Positions 17,484 through 25,912 are shown, numbered from the stretch's first letter. The stretch: 64,000 bases of DNA from JAWKMZ01 sp041391965 (GCA_041391965.1 JAWKMZ010000007.1:1-64000); one strand, 5' to 3'. Translations and numbers: made by a program. The notes: generated from the letters alone by a model not told the origin.

Positions 17484-19355
17484 ATGTTCGATAAAGTATA
17501 TGATGTAATAGTGGTAGGCGCAGGTCATGCTGGAAGCGAAGCAGCCGCAGCCGCAGCCAATATGGGAAGTAAGACCTTGCTTATTACGATGAACCTTCAA
17601 AACATTGCACAAATGTCTTGCAATCCTGCTATGGGTGGAATTGCTAAAGGTCAAATCATACGAGAAATTGATGCGCTTGGTGGTTATAGTGGTATTGTGA
17701 GTGACACATCAGCGATCCAATTTAAAATGCTCAACAAATCTAAAGGACCTGCTATGTGGAGTCCAAGAGTGCAAAGCGATCGAATGCGTTTTGCTGAAGA
17801 TTGGCGTTTGATGTTAGAAAACACTCCTAATCTTGACTTTTACCAAGAGATGGTTGCTGGACTACTTATTGAAAACCACAAAGTTGTTGGAGTAAAAACT
17901 TCATTAGGCATTGAGATTAAGGCCAAAACGGTGGTTTTAACCAATGGTACTTTTTTAAACGGATTAATACATATTGGAGATAAAAATTTTGGTGGAGGTA
18001 GAGCAGGAGAACGCGCTGCAACAGGAATCACTGAACAATTGGTTCAATTAGGTTTTGATTCTGGTAGGATGAAAACTGGAACACCACCAAGAGTCGATGG
18101 ACGATCGTTGGATTATTCTAAAATGATTGTGCAACCTGGAGACGAAGTTCCTGAAAAATTTTCGTATTCTGATGTCACCAAACCTTTAACCATCCAACGC
18201 GATTGCCACATGAGTTATACAAGTCCTGAAGTGCATGATTTGCTACGCGAAGGGTTTGATCGCTCACCAATGTTTAATGGACGAATTCAAAGCACTGGAC
18301 CACGTTATTGTCCTTCTATCGAAGATAAAATTAATCGTTTTGCAGATAAAGATAGACACCAATTATTTGTTGAACCAGAAGGTTGGAATACAGTTGAAGT
18401 TTATGTTAATGGGTTCTCTACATCACTTCCTGAAGATGTTCAATTTAAAGCCTTGCGCTCTGTGGTTGGTTTTGAAAAGGTCAAGTTTTTTAGACCAGGT
18501 TATGCTATTGAATACGATTATTTTCCACCAACACAATTAAAACATACCTTAGAAACCAAATTAGTAGATGGCTTATTTTTTGCTGGACAAATTAATGGTA
18601 CAACAGGGTATGAAGAAGCTGCGTCGCAAGGGTTGATGGCAGGTATTAATGCAGCTTTAAAAGTTCAGGAAAAAGAAGAATTTATTTTAAAACGCAACGA
18701 AGCATATATTGGTGTTTTAGTGGATGATTTGATTACCAAAGGAACCGAAGAACCATATAGAATGTTTACCTCGCGTGCTGAATATAGAACGCTTTTAAGA
18801 CAAGATAATGCAGATTTTAGGCTGACTCCCAAAGGTTATAAATTAGGATTGGCAAGCGAAAAACGTTTGCGTAGAATGGAAGAAAAACACTCAAAAGCCA
18901 AAGCCTTTGTCTCATTTTTTAGAGAAACGAGTGTCTCACAGGATGTAATAAATCCTATCTTAGAAAACAATAATTCCGCTTTAGTAAATCAGTCTGGTAA
19001 ATTGTTTAAAATTTTTGCACGACCAAATATATCCATGGAAGATGTGCGTAAAATAGAGAGTGTAGAAAACTATATTCAGGAGCATCAATTAGATAAAGAA
19101 ATTATTGAACAAGCAGAAATTCAGGTTAAATATTCGGGATATATTGACAAAGAGAAGAATAATGCTGATAAATTAAATAGATTAGAAGACGTCAAAATTC
19201 CAGCTAATTTTGATTACTCAAAACTCAAATCTATGAGTACAGAAGCACGTCAAAAACTTGAAAAAATACAACCAAGAACCATTTCTCAAGCCTCAAGAAT
19301 TAGCGGTGTTTCTCCGAGTGACGTTTCGGTTCTTTTGGTGTATATGGGACGATAG
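17484..19355 (+). CDS. mnmG: tRNA uridine-5-carboxymethylaminomethyl modification enzyme MnmG (GidA)
   Basis: MnmG (623 residues) is an FAD enzyme that works with MnmE to install the cmnm5 group on wobble U34 of certain tRNAs. Seen: the N-terminal dinucleotide-binding motif VVGAGHAGSEAAAAAA, the MSCNPAMGGIAKGQ signature, KTGTPPRVDGRS, and FFAGQINGTTGYEEAASQGL near residue 370, then the C-terminal helical domain. Length is normal and the ATG start is clear. It lies precisely between two identical parS palindromes. In many bacteria gidA is close to the replication origin, which fits this position. Confidence 0.97.
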   Translation: MFDKVYDVIVVGAGHAGSEAAAAAANMGSKTLLITMNLQNIAQMSCNPAMGGIAKGQIIREIDALGGYSGIVSDTSAIQFKMLNKSKGPAMWSPRVQSDRMRFAEDWRLMLENTPNLDFYQEMVAGLLIENHKVVGVKTSLGIEIKAKTVVLTNGTFLNGLIHIGDKNFGGGRAGERAATGITEQLVQLGFDSGRMKTGTPPRVDGRSLDYSKMIVQPGDEVPEKFSYSDVTKPLTIQRDCHMSYTSPEVHDLLREGFDRSPMFNGRIQSTGPRYCPSIEDKINRFADKDRHQLFVEPEGWNTVEVYVNGFSTSLPEDVQFKALRSVVGFEKVKFFRPGYAIEYDYFPPTQLKHTLETKLVDGLFFAGQINGTTGYEEAASQGLMAGINAALKVQEKEEFILKRNEAYIGVLVDDLITKGTEEPYRMFTSRAEYRTLLRQDNADFRLTPKGYKLGLASEKRLRRMEEKHSKAKAFVSFFRETSVSQDVINPILENNNSALVNQSGKLFKIFARPNISMEDVRKIESVENYIQEHQLDKEIIEQAEIQVKYSGYIDKEKNNADKLNRLEDVKIPANFDYSKLKSMSTEARQKLEKIQPRTISQASRISGVSPSDVSVLLVYMGR

Positions 19356-19377
19356 TTGCTAAGTAACATTTAAAAAA

Positions 19378-19393
19378 TGTTCCACGTGGAACA
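19378..19393. promoter_or_regulatory. parS-like ParB-binding site 2
   Basis: A second exact copy of TGTTCCACGTGGAACA, 22 bp after the mnmG stop codon and 21 bp before the presumed GTG start of the methyltransferase gene. The pair is 1922 bp apart (start to start). Confidence 0.85.
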
Positions 19394-19414
19394 GAATAAA
19401 AAATTTGTGTATTC

Positions 19415-20281
19415 GTGGTTAACAATTCAAAAAAACAACCCTTTTTAAAGGTTAAAGATTACGCTGTTTCTAAAGAAGAATTTCAATTGTTATATAACGA
19501 AACTTTGGAAATGCTCGAAACATTTCCGCAACCTTCTTTAGAAAACTTACCTCAATATTATAAAAGTGAAGATTACATTTCGCATACAGATGCTAAACGC
19601 AACTTGTTTGAAAAAGCCTATCATTTTGTAAAAGAAATTGCATTAAAACGAAAATTAAAACTCATTAATTCATTTTCCAACAATTCTAAAAAACTTTTAG
19701 ATGTTGGTTGTGGTACAGGAGATTTTTTAAAAATCGCAAAAGAAAATAATTGGACCGTTTCTGGAATTGAGCCCAATGATGACGCAAGACATCTTGCTAA
19801 CCAAAAAACTGGTGGTTCTGCTTTTGAGGTCAATCAACTTTTAAAGATGGAAGCACACAGTTTTGATGTTATTACGCTTTGGCACGTGTTGGAACATTTG
19901 CCAAAATTAGAAGAGCAGATGGCATTATTTAAGAAAATTCTTAAACCTGATGGTGTGTTAATAATTGCAGTTCCCAATTATAAAAGTTATGATGCAACTT
20001 ACTATAAAAACTTTTGGGCTGCTTTTGATGTACCAAGACATCTTTGGCATTTTTCTAAAATTGCCATTTCAAAATTAGTTGCAAAAGAACAGATGAGGGT
20101 TGTAAAAATTTACCCAATGCCGTTTGATGCTTTTTATGTGAGTTTGCTTTCTGAAAAATATAAATCAGGACGTATGAATTTTATGAAAGCATTTTTTGTT
20201 GGATGTCGTTCAAATCTTAAAGCAAGGCGAACAGGAGAGTATTCATCATTAATTTATATCATCAACAACAGCAAAACCTAA
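19415..20281 (+). CDS. Class I SAM-dependent methyltransferase
   Basis: A 288-residue methyltransferase of the Methyltransf_23/UbiE-like class. The SAM-binding glycine motif is LLDVGCGTGDFLKIA (about residues 93-107), followed by SGIEPNDDAR and the LWHVLEHLP motif. The N-terminal part (SLENLPQYYKSEDYISHTD) is a flavobacterial family signature upstream of the Rossmann fold. The start is uncertain: the first in-frame codon is GTG at 19415, 21 bp after parS, and there is no ATG before residue 33. The substrate is unknown. Confidence 0.75.
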   Translation: MVNNSKKQPFLKVKDYAVSKEEFQLLYNETLEMLETFPQPSLENLPQYYKSEDYISHTDAKRNLFEKAYHFVKEIALKRKLKLINSFSNNSKKLLDVGCGTGDFLKIAKENNWTVSGIEPNDDARHLANQKTGGSAFEVNQLLKMEAHSFDVITLWHVLEHLPKLEEQMALFKKILKPDGVLIIAVPNYKSYDATYYKNFWAAFDVPRHLWHFSKIAISKLVAKEQMRVVKIYPMPFDAFYVSLLSEKYKSGRMNFMKAFFVGCRSNLKARRTGEYSSLIYIINNSKT

Positions 20282-20459
20282 TTTAAGGCTGTATTTTTAA
20301 TCGTTTTTAGTCAAAATGCACAAATGCCTTTTCGTTTTCTAAAACTTGCTTAAATCTGCTCCAATAAATCAACTTTATATAGACCGAAGCTATGCTGATT
20401 TAAAATAGCATCGATAATCTAAATAATACGATTTTTTTAATACGTCTGATTTAGTTTTA

Positions 20460-20467
20460 TACATTTG
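20460..20467 (+). promoter_or_regulatory. -7 promoter element before the OmpH-like gene
   Basis: TACATTTG matches TAnnTTTG exactly and lies 26 bp before the ATG. It is the only evident signal in the 212-bp gap 20282-20493, in which I see no gene or repeat. Confidence 0.45.
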
Positions 20468-20493
20468 CAAAAATTTTTTAATAATAATTCAAA

Positions 20494-21009
20494 ATGAAAA
20501 AAAGTATTTTAGTTGTAATGTCACTTATAGTTTTATCATCGTGTCAACAACAAATGAAAACAGGATTTGTAGATAATGGTAAATTAATTAATGAATATCA
20601 AAAGAAAAAAGATATTGAAAGTAAATTCAAAACCAAAATTGATGCTTTTAATCAAAAGGCAGATAGTATTGGGAAGGCATTTCAATTAGAGGTTCAAGAG
20701 TTTCAATCTAAAGCAAATTCTATGGGTCAAAAGGCGGCTCAAGATAAATATCAAGTGCTAAGTCAGAAAAAACAAATACAAGATTACCAATTAAAGGCTC
20801 AAGAACAACAAATTCAAAATGAAGGTCAAGCAAAAATAGACACCTTGATTAAAGAAGTTAGAGCTTTTGTTAAAGACTATGGTCAAAAAAACGGTTACAC
20901 CTATATTTTAGGAAGTAATGATGCAGGAAGTGTGATGTACGGAAAGGAAGAGAATGATTTAACACAACTTCTTTTAGATGAATTAAACAAATCTTACAAA
21001 AAACAATAG
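20494..21009 (+). CDS. OmpH/Skp-family periplasmic chaperone lipoprotein
   Basis: A 171-residue lipoprotein: signal MKKSILVVMSLIVLSSC with a lipobox cysteine at about residue 17. The rest is almost entirely a charged helical coiled coil (EYQKKKDIESKFKTKIDAF ... QKKQIQDYQLKAQEQQIQNE) followed by the OmpH ending (VRAFVKDYGQKNGYTYILG). Skp/OmpH proteins hold outer-membrane proteins in the periplasm; a lipid-anchored version is common in Bacteroidota. It ends at the hairpin at 21035-21052. Confidence 0.85.
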   Translation: MKKSILVVMSLIVLSSCQQQMKTGFVDNGKLINEYQKKKDIESKFKTKIDAFNQKADSIGKAFQLEVQEFQSKANSMGQKAAQDKYQVLSQKKQIQDYQLKAQEQQIQNEGQAKIDTLIKEVRAFVKDYGQKNGYTYILGSNDAGSVMYGKEENDLTQLLLDELNKSYKKQ

Positions 21010-21034
21010 TTTTAAAACAAATAGCATAAAATTT

Positions 21035-21052
21035 AAGCCGGTTTAACCGGCT
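21035..21052. terminator. Terminator between OmpH-like gene and holB
   Basis: The palindrome AAGCCGGTT/AACCGGCTT (18 bp, no loop bases beyond the TTTAA centre) is followed by TTTTTT on the + strand. The stem overlaps the last codons of the convergent holB (stop at 21043). Confidence 0.8.
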
Positions 21053-22197
21053 TTTTTATGTAATAAACGCGTCAGTTTTATAGATAAATCTGTTAAGATA
21101 ATTTTAGAGTTGCCATTGCGTTCTATATGATAAATAGCATTTTGAAGCTCATCGTTAATTTCTAAAATGTTGGCTTCGTTTACAAATGGCGCAAAATTTT
21201 CGAGTTTAAAATTTTTAGATTTTGGTTCCATATATACAAGCGTATTTGCATTGTAATTTAAAAGCAATGCCTGTCTAAAAAAGTCAACACAAAACAATAA
21301 AAATTGCTTTTGGGTTTCGCGACCTGTTTTGGCAATTTCTTCGCTCCAACCCATCAAATCATGGATGGCGCTTTTATTTCCTTTGGCTTTAAATGCACTT
21401 CTAATCCAAAACACAAACCATTCTTCAAATTGTAAATCTTCAGAGTCTTGATAAATTAAATCGCAAGCTTTATTATAATTTCCATTAGCTTGATGCGCAA
21501 TTTTAGTAGCTGAAACTTCATCAATTTGATATTTTTTAATTAATGCGTCTTTAATAACAACTTCAGCCAAAGGAGGAAAATGAATTATTTGACAGCGCGA
21601 TTTGATGGTGTTGATAATTTTCCCTTCGTCTTCAGCAATCAATATAAAAATTGTTTTGTTTGGTGGTTCTTCAATGAGTTTTAATAATTTATTTGCTGCA
21701 GACGCATTCATTTTTTCTGCCATCCAAATTACCATAATCTTGTAACCACCTTCGTAAGGTTTTAAGGATAAGGCTTTTACAATATCTTGAGCTTCATCAA
21801 CGCCAATTTGCCCTTGTTTATTTTCAATGCCAAGTAATTGATACAAATCAAACAAATTACCATAAGGTTGTTCGTTAAGAAGTTGACGCCACTCTGCCAT
21901 AAAATGGTTAGAAACAGGATGGCTTTTAATTTTATCATTGGCAGCCACTGGAAAGGCAAAATGCAAATCGGGATGTGAATTATTTTTGAATTTTAAATTA
22001 CAAGCCTCATTTCCTCCAGTATTTTCGGCATTCACATTAGAACACAAAATATACTGAGCATAAGCAATTGCCATAGGCAAAGTTCCACAACCTTCGGGTC
22101 CAACAAACAATTGCGCATGTGGAATGCGACCGTTGTCAACACTTTGGGTTAAATGGGTTTTGAGGTGATCTTGTCCTAAAATATCAGAAAATAGCAT
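21043..22197 (-). CDS. holB: DNA polymerase III, delta' subunit-like clamp-loader protein
   Basis: A 384-residue AAA+ clamp-loader subunit related to HolB. Seen: the N-terminal LFSDILGQDHLKTHLTQSV, a modified P-loop FVGPEGCGTLPMAIAYA (the Walker lysine is missing, as in delta' subunits that do not hydrolyse ATP), IGVDEAQDIVKALSLKPYEG, and the sensor/SRC motif NTIKSRCQIIHFPP. It opens the clamp together with DnaX and HolA. The next gene is the divergent R-M methyltransferase. Confidence 0.9.
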   Translation of the reverse strand: MLFSDILGQDHLKTHLTQSVDNGRIPHAQLFVGPEGCGTLPMAIAYAQYILCSNVNAENTGGNEACNLKFKNNSHPDLHFAFPVAANDKIKSHPVSNHFMAEWRQLLNEQPYGNLFDLYQLLGIENKQGQIGVDEAQDIVKALSLKPYEGGYKIMVIWMAEKMNASAANKLLKLIEEPPNKTIFILIAEDEGKIINTIKSRCQIIHFPPLAEVVIKDALIKKYQIDEVSATKIAHQANGNYNKACDLIYQDSEDLQFEEWFVFWIRSAFKAKGNKSAIHDLMGWSEEIAKTGRETQKQFLLFCVDFFRQALLLNYNANTLVYMEPKSKNFKLENFAPFVNEANILEINDELQNAIYHIERNGNSKIILTDLSIKLTRLLHKKAG

Positions 22198-22312
22198 GAG
22201 GCAAAACTATATATTTTTTTTTATAAGTTGTTAGTTGGCAACTTAAATAAAATAAGCATCTAAATAAAAATAATTGAATTATTTTTACATTGAAAATTTT
22301 ACAAAAACAGTG

Positions 22313-22342
22313 TTGACTATAAGTAACCCTTTTATATATTTG
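22313..22342 (+). promoter_or_regulatory. Promoter of the R-M methyltransferase gene
   Basis: A -33 TTG (22313-22315), a 19-bp spacer, and an exact -7 box TATATTTG (22335-22342). The ATG starts four bases after the -7 box, so the transcript should begin at or next to the start codon (leaderless or nearly so). The C-box at 22315-22327 begins on the last base of the -33 element, which implies repression when C protein is bound. Confidence 0.7.
22315..22327. promoter_or_regulatory. Single C-protein operator (C-box) before the methyltransferase gene
   Basis: GACTATAAGTAAC; its first ten bases fit the C-box form GACT-N3-AGT. The same 13 bases occur again at 24372-24384 in front of the C gene. A single box here against two boxes there is the pattern of Esp1396I-type control, where the C dimer represses the methyltransferase. 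Confidence 0.75.
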
Positions 22343-22346
22343 TCAA

Positions 22347-23465
22347 ATGAATATTAAGCAAACGACACATAACACAATTATTGGTGCTGCTCAAAAAATG
22401 ACACAGATTGAAAATGATTCTGTTGATTTAGTTGTAACGTCACCTCCTTATCCAATGATTGAAATGTGGGATGATATTATGGCTTTACAAAATACAGAGA
22501 TATCATTTGCTTTATCTAATAACAAAGCTCAATTAGCTTTTGAGCTTATGCATTTTGAGTTGGATAAAATTTGGTCAGAAGTTGCACGTGTTTTAAAAAA
22601 TGGAGGATTTGCTTGTATAAATATTGGTGATGCTACACGTACCATAAACAATCAATTTGCATTATATCCAAATCATTCAAGAATTATATCTGCATTCCAA
22701 AAGCTTCAAATTCCAAATTTGCCCAATATCATTTGGCGTAAACAAACCAATGCTCCTAACAAGTTTATGGGTTCAGGTATGTTGCCTTCAGGTGCTTATG
22801 TGACATTAGAACATGAATGGATTTTAATTTTCAGAAAAGGTGGTAAACGTGAGTTTAAAAATGATAATGAAAAATTAAACAGACAAGAAAGCTCATATTT
22901 TTGGGAAGAACGAAACATTTGGTTTTCAGACTTATGGGATTTAAAAGGGACAAAGCAAAATATTGATAACTCAAAGTCAAGAAAAAGGAGTGCGGCATAC
23001 CCTTTTGAGTTGCCATACCGTCTTATTAATATGTATTCTGTAAAAAACGATGTTGTTTTAGACCCTTTTTTAGGTACTGGAACAACAACTTTAGCCGCAA
23101 TGGCATCACAACGTAATAGCATTGGTTATGAAATTGACCAAGAATTTTTAGATATTATCAATGAAAATATTCAATCAACCTCTTTAGACGTTTTAAATTC
23201 GATTATAGATAGTAGAATTAATAATCATTATAACTTTATAATTGATAGAATAAATGACCCAAAAAAGAAAAACATCAAATATTTTAATGATAACTTAAAA
23301 TTGCCAGTAATTACCAGTCAAGAAAAAAACATAAAATTTGATTATTTACAAAAGGTAGTTAAAAAAGATAACACCTTTATTGCTTCGTATTCTGACTATA
23401 GACCTACTGAAATGGTTTTGCCTAAAATGAATAATACCAAAAAAGAGTTTACATTATTTGATTGA
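22347..23465 (+). CDS. Type II DNA methyltransferase (beta class, TSPPY; probably N4-cytosine)
   Basis: A 372-residue DNA methyltransferase. The catalytic motif TSPPY (residues 31-35) precedes the SAM-binding motif DPFLGTGTTTLAA (about 238-250), the beta-class order. TSPPY is most often found in N4-cytosine enzymes, such as those protecting CTAG. GYEIDQEFLDII completes the SAM site. The C-terminal 100 residues, rich in Asn, Lys and Asp, are not recognised. It faces the MjaI-like nuclease gene, with a gap of only 72 bp, and should protect the same site. The recognition site CTAG is inferred from the partner nuclease, not shown. Confidence 0.85.
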   Translation: MNIKQTTHNTIIGAAQKMTQIENDSVDLVVTSPPYPMIEMWDDIMALQNTEISFALSNNKAQLAFELMHFELDKIWSEVARVLKNGGFACINIGDATRTINNQFALYPNHSRIISAFQKLQIPNLPNIIWRKQTNAPNKFMGSGMLPSGAYVTLEHEWILIFRKGGKREFKNDNEKLNRQESSYFWEERNIWFSDLWDLKGTKQNIDNSKSRKRSAAYPFELPYRLINMYSVKNDVVLDPFLGTGTTTLAAMASQRNSIGYEIDQEFLDIINENIQSTSLDVLNSIIDSRINNHYNFIIDRINDPKKKNIKYFNDNLKLPVITSQEKNIKFDYLQKVVKKDNTFIASYSDYRPTEMVLPKMNNTKKEFTLFD

Positions 23466-23537
23466 ATCTTTTCAGAATAAAAAAAACAATTATTTGAGTG
23501 AATGCTTTTGTTTGCCACACAAACAAATTCAATCTAT

Positions 23538-24125
23538 TTAAAATTTAGAATCATCAAATTCAATTACTATCTGATTTTTTTTCTTGTCATAAAAAATGAT
23601 AGGTATTTCTATATTTTCATTTAAACCTAATTTAACTTTATAAGTTGTAGGTTTTATACTTACGGGTTCTTCGCCTATAAATCCATCAATACCTATACTT
23701 TCTTCATTTGGATTTGCAAGACGATATGGTTTCTTATAATAGGTTGCAATTTTCTTTAAAATTGCCTCTTGGAATTTTAAACCAGAAAAAGTTTTTATAA
23801 TAACTAACTCTTCAATCCAATCACGAACGGTTTTTTTATCTATTTCTAAAATTGCAGTTTTAAAAAGGTTTACCATTTCGTAAACCTTTTCAGTAGCATT
23901 ATCAATAGCTTCTGGATGCCCTTTTAAATACCATTTTTTCCATTCAGACAAAGATTTACCCTCAAATTCTTGTATTAAATCACTCATTTGTCCTACTACT
24001 TTTTGTCTTGTACCTTGTGCATTTTGGTTTGCCAGATTCATTATTTGTGTTGTATATTTAGGAAAATCATACGTTTTGCCTGCTAATAATTCTTGTATTT
24101 CGGCATTTGGGATTCTTAATTTCAT
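23538..24125 (-). CDS. MjaI-like type II restriction endonuclease
   Basis: A 195-residue protein matching my memory of the MjaI family (RE_MjaI), whose archaeal founder cuts CTAG: KLRIPNAEIQELLAGKTYDF, YTTQIMNLANQNAQGTR, KVVGQMSDLIQEFEGKSL, GLKFQEAILKKIA and ESIGIDGFIGEEPVSIKP. The last segment looks like a PD-(D/E)xK site with Asp (GID) and SIK in place of the usual ExK. Its ATG shares one base with the stop of the C gene (TAATG), so translation is coupled. Without protection by the facing methyltransferase it should be toxic. Confidence 0.75.
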   Translation of the reverse strand: MKLRIPNAEIQELLAGKTYDFPKYTTQIMNLANQNAQGTRQKVVGQMSDLIQEFEGKSLSEWKKWYLKGHPEAIDNATEKVYEMVNLFKTAILEIDKKTVRDWIEELVIIKTFSGLKFQEAILKKIATYYKKPYRLANPNEESIGIDGFIGEEPVSIKPTTYKVKLGLNENIEIPIIFYDKKKNQIVIEFDDSKF

Positions 24126-24334
24126 TATAATCCGTTAAATAAATTACTTAAACTAACATTTAGGGCTTTTGCTATTTTTTCTAAATTAACAATAGATATA
24201 TTCCTTTGTCCATTTTCTACACTTGCAATATAACTGCGATCTAAATCAGAATTATAGGCAAGATCTTTTTGTGAAACACCTTTATCATTTCTCAATTCCC
24301 TTATTCTTTTACCTATTTTATTTTTAATATCCAT
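24125..24334 (-). CDS. Controller (C) protein, helix-turn-helix regulator of the R-M system
   Basis: A 69-residue HTH_3 protein starting at the ATG at 24334 (MDIKNKIGKRIRELRNDKG). Helix-turn-helix: GVSQKDLAYNSDLDRSYIASVE, shown here in part as SQKDLAYNSDLDRSYIASVE, then NGQRNISIVNLEKIAKALNV and a short C-terminal helix SLSNLF. This is the pattern of C proteins such as C.PvuII and C.Esp1396I. A longer reading from 24370 would run through the operator and is not used. It overlaps the endonuclease gene by one base. Expected role: activate C-R transcription at low concentration, repress it at high concentration, and repress the methyltransferase gene. Confidence 0.88.
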   Translation of the reverse strand: MDIKNKIGKRIRELRNDKGVSQKDLAYNSDLDRSYIASVENGQRNISIVNLEKIAKALNVSLSNLFNGL

Positions 24335-24339
24335 AGTTA

Positions 24340-24371
24340 CAAAATTGACCAATTGTGGACTATAAATCAAA
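24340..24371 (-). promoter_or_regulatory. Promoter of the C-R operon
   Basis: Read on the minus strand: TTTG (24371-24368), a 20-bp spacer, then CAATTTTG (24347-24340), one base off TAnnTTTG, and 5 bases later the ATG of the C gene. The imperfect -7 fits a promoter that needs C protein to be strong. The short leader suggests a nearly leaderless transcript. Confidence 0.6.
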
Positions 24372-24381
24372 GACTATAAGT
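24358..24381. promoter_or_regulatory. Double C-protein operator (two C-boxes) before the C gene
   Basis: Two near-copies, GACTATAAAT (24358-24367) and GACTATAAGT (24372-24381), start 14 bp apart on the same strand and directly flank the -33 TTTG. The outer box is upstream of -33 (activation site) and the inner box lies in the spacer (repression site), as in known C-protein double operators. Confidence 0.78.
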
Positions 24382-24514
24382 AACATTTTGTTTTTTAATG
24401 CTTATAACAAAATTATGATACTCCATTTTCTATATATAATGCGCTATACGTATTAATAATAATATAATTCTCAATAACTCTAAAAAAGGCATTTTTTATC
24501 GTTGTATAAATGGT

Positions 24515-24522
24515 TACATTTG
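24515..24522 (+). promoter_or_regulatory. -7 promoter element of pgk
   Basis: TACATTTG matches TAnnTTTG exactly, 26 bp before the pgk ATG. No good -33 is seen at the right distance. Confidence 0.45.
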
Positions 24523-24548
24523 CTATTACTTTTTAAAAACAGCAGACA

Positions 24549-25739
24549 ATGAAAACCCTAAATGACTTCAACTTTAAAGATAAAAAAGCCTTAATACGTG
24601 TTGATTTTAATGTGCCTTTAAACGACAATTTTGAAGTGACAGACGCCACACGAATTGAAGCTGCAAAACCAACCATTATTAAAGTTTTAGAAGATGGTGG
24701 TAGTTGTATTTTGATGTCGCATTTAGGACGTCCAAAGGGTGTTCAGGATGAGTTTTCATTGCGCCATATTGCTGATAAGGTAGAAGATATTATTGGCGTT
24801 GAAACTATTTTTGTTCCAGATTGTGTTGGTGAAGAAGCTCAAGCTGCAGCTAATCAGTTGAAACCAGGTGAAATTTTATTGCTCGAAAATTTGCGTTTTC
24901 ACAAAGAAGAAGAAGCTGGTGATAAAGTTTTTGCAGAACAGCTCTCAAAACTTGGAGATATTTATGTGAATGATGCTTTCGGAACAGCACATAGAGCACA
25001 CGCTTCAACCACAGTAATTGCGCAATTTTTCCCTAATAATAAATGTTTTGGTAGTTTATTAGCTCAAGAAATTGAAAGTATTGATAAAGTTATGAAAACA
25101 GGAGAAAAGCCTGTTTTGGCAGTTCTTGGAGGCGCTAAAGTATCTTCAAAAATTACCATTATTGAAAATATATTGGATGCGGTTGACCATCTGATTATTG
25201 GAGGCGGAATGACTTTTACTTTTGTTAAAGCACAAGGCGGAAACATCGGGAATTCTATATGCGAAGATGATAAAATGGACTTAGCTCTTGATATTTTAAA
25301 ACAAGCAAAAGCTAAAAATGTGCAAGTGCATTTGCCAGTTGATGTGGTTGCCGCAGATGCTTTTGATAATAATGCCCAAACACAAATTGTGGATGTTTAT
25401 AATATTCCAGAAGGATGGCAAGGTTTGGATGCTGGACCAACATCAATTAAAAATTTCCACAACGTGGTTATGCAATGCAAAACGATTTTATGGAATGGTC
25501 CTTTAGGTGTTTTTGAAATGGAGAATTTTGCAAAAGGAACTATTGAATTGGGTAATTCAATTGCAGAAGCCACCAAAAAAGGTGCATTTTCTTTAGTTGG
25601 TGGAGGCGATTCTGTTGCTGCTGTAAAACAATTTGGCTTTGAAAACAAAGTAAGTTATGTGAGTACAGGAGGAGGCGCCATGTTAGAAAGTTTAGAAGGC
25701 AAAACCTTACCAGGAATTGCTGCAATTCTTAATGACTAA
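24549..25739 (+). CDS. pgk: Phosphoglycerate kinase
   Basis: A 396-residue glycolytic enzyme (1,3-bisphosphoglycerate + ADP to 3-phosphoglycerate + ATP). Clear signatures: KKALIRVDFNVPLNDNFEVT at the N-terminus, LMSHLGRPKG, ENLRFHKEEEAGD, FGTAHRAHAST, LGGAKVSSKI, and the C-terminal nucleotide region with WNGPLGVFEMENFAKGT and GGGDSVAAV. Length is normal. It is transcribed alone; the neighbours (R-M system upstream, transglycosylase downstream) are unrelated. Identification is certain. Confidence 0.97.
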   Translation: MKTLNDFNFKDKKALIRVDFNVPLNDNFEVTDATRIEAAKPTIIKVLEDGGSCILMSHLGRPKGVQDEFSLRHIADKVEDIIGVETIFVPDCVGEEAQAAANQLKPGEILLLENLRFHKEEEAGDKVFAEQLSKLGDIYVNDAFGTAHRAHASTTVIAQFFPNNKCFGSLLAQEIESIDKVMKTGEKPVLAVLGGAKVSSKITIIENILDAVDHLIIGGGMTFTFVKAQGGNIGNSICEDDKMDLALDILKQAKAKNVQVHLPVDVVAADAFDNNAQTQIVDVYNIPEGWQGLDAGPTSIKNFHNVVMQCKTILWNGPLGVFEMENFAKGTIELGNSIAEATKKGAFSLVGGGDSVAAVKQFGFENKVSYVSTGGGAMLESLEGKTLPGIAAILND

Positions 25740-25912
25740 ACTTTTTAACGCTACTTATGATTCATTTTAAGCATTAAAAATCTGGTTTAAAAGGTATTAT
25801 TCATCGACGAAATGCAAATTTTTATGTTAAAATGTTGTTTTTGGTTGTCTTTTTGAATATTATTGTACGTTTTATCAATAATAATCGTTGATACCCTAAA
25901 CTAAGTTACAAA

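Noticed and set aside
19883..19889. CACGTG core at 19883 and partly similar sequence near 26880 as further parS sites
   Set aside because: They lack the TGTT...AACA arms of the perfect palindromes flanking mnmG.
20282..20493. Possible small gene in the gap before the OmpH-like gene
   Set aside because: No reading frame with a start and family signature is found; only a -7 promoter element near 20460 is seen.
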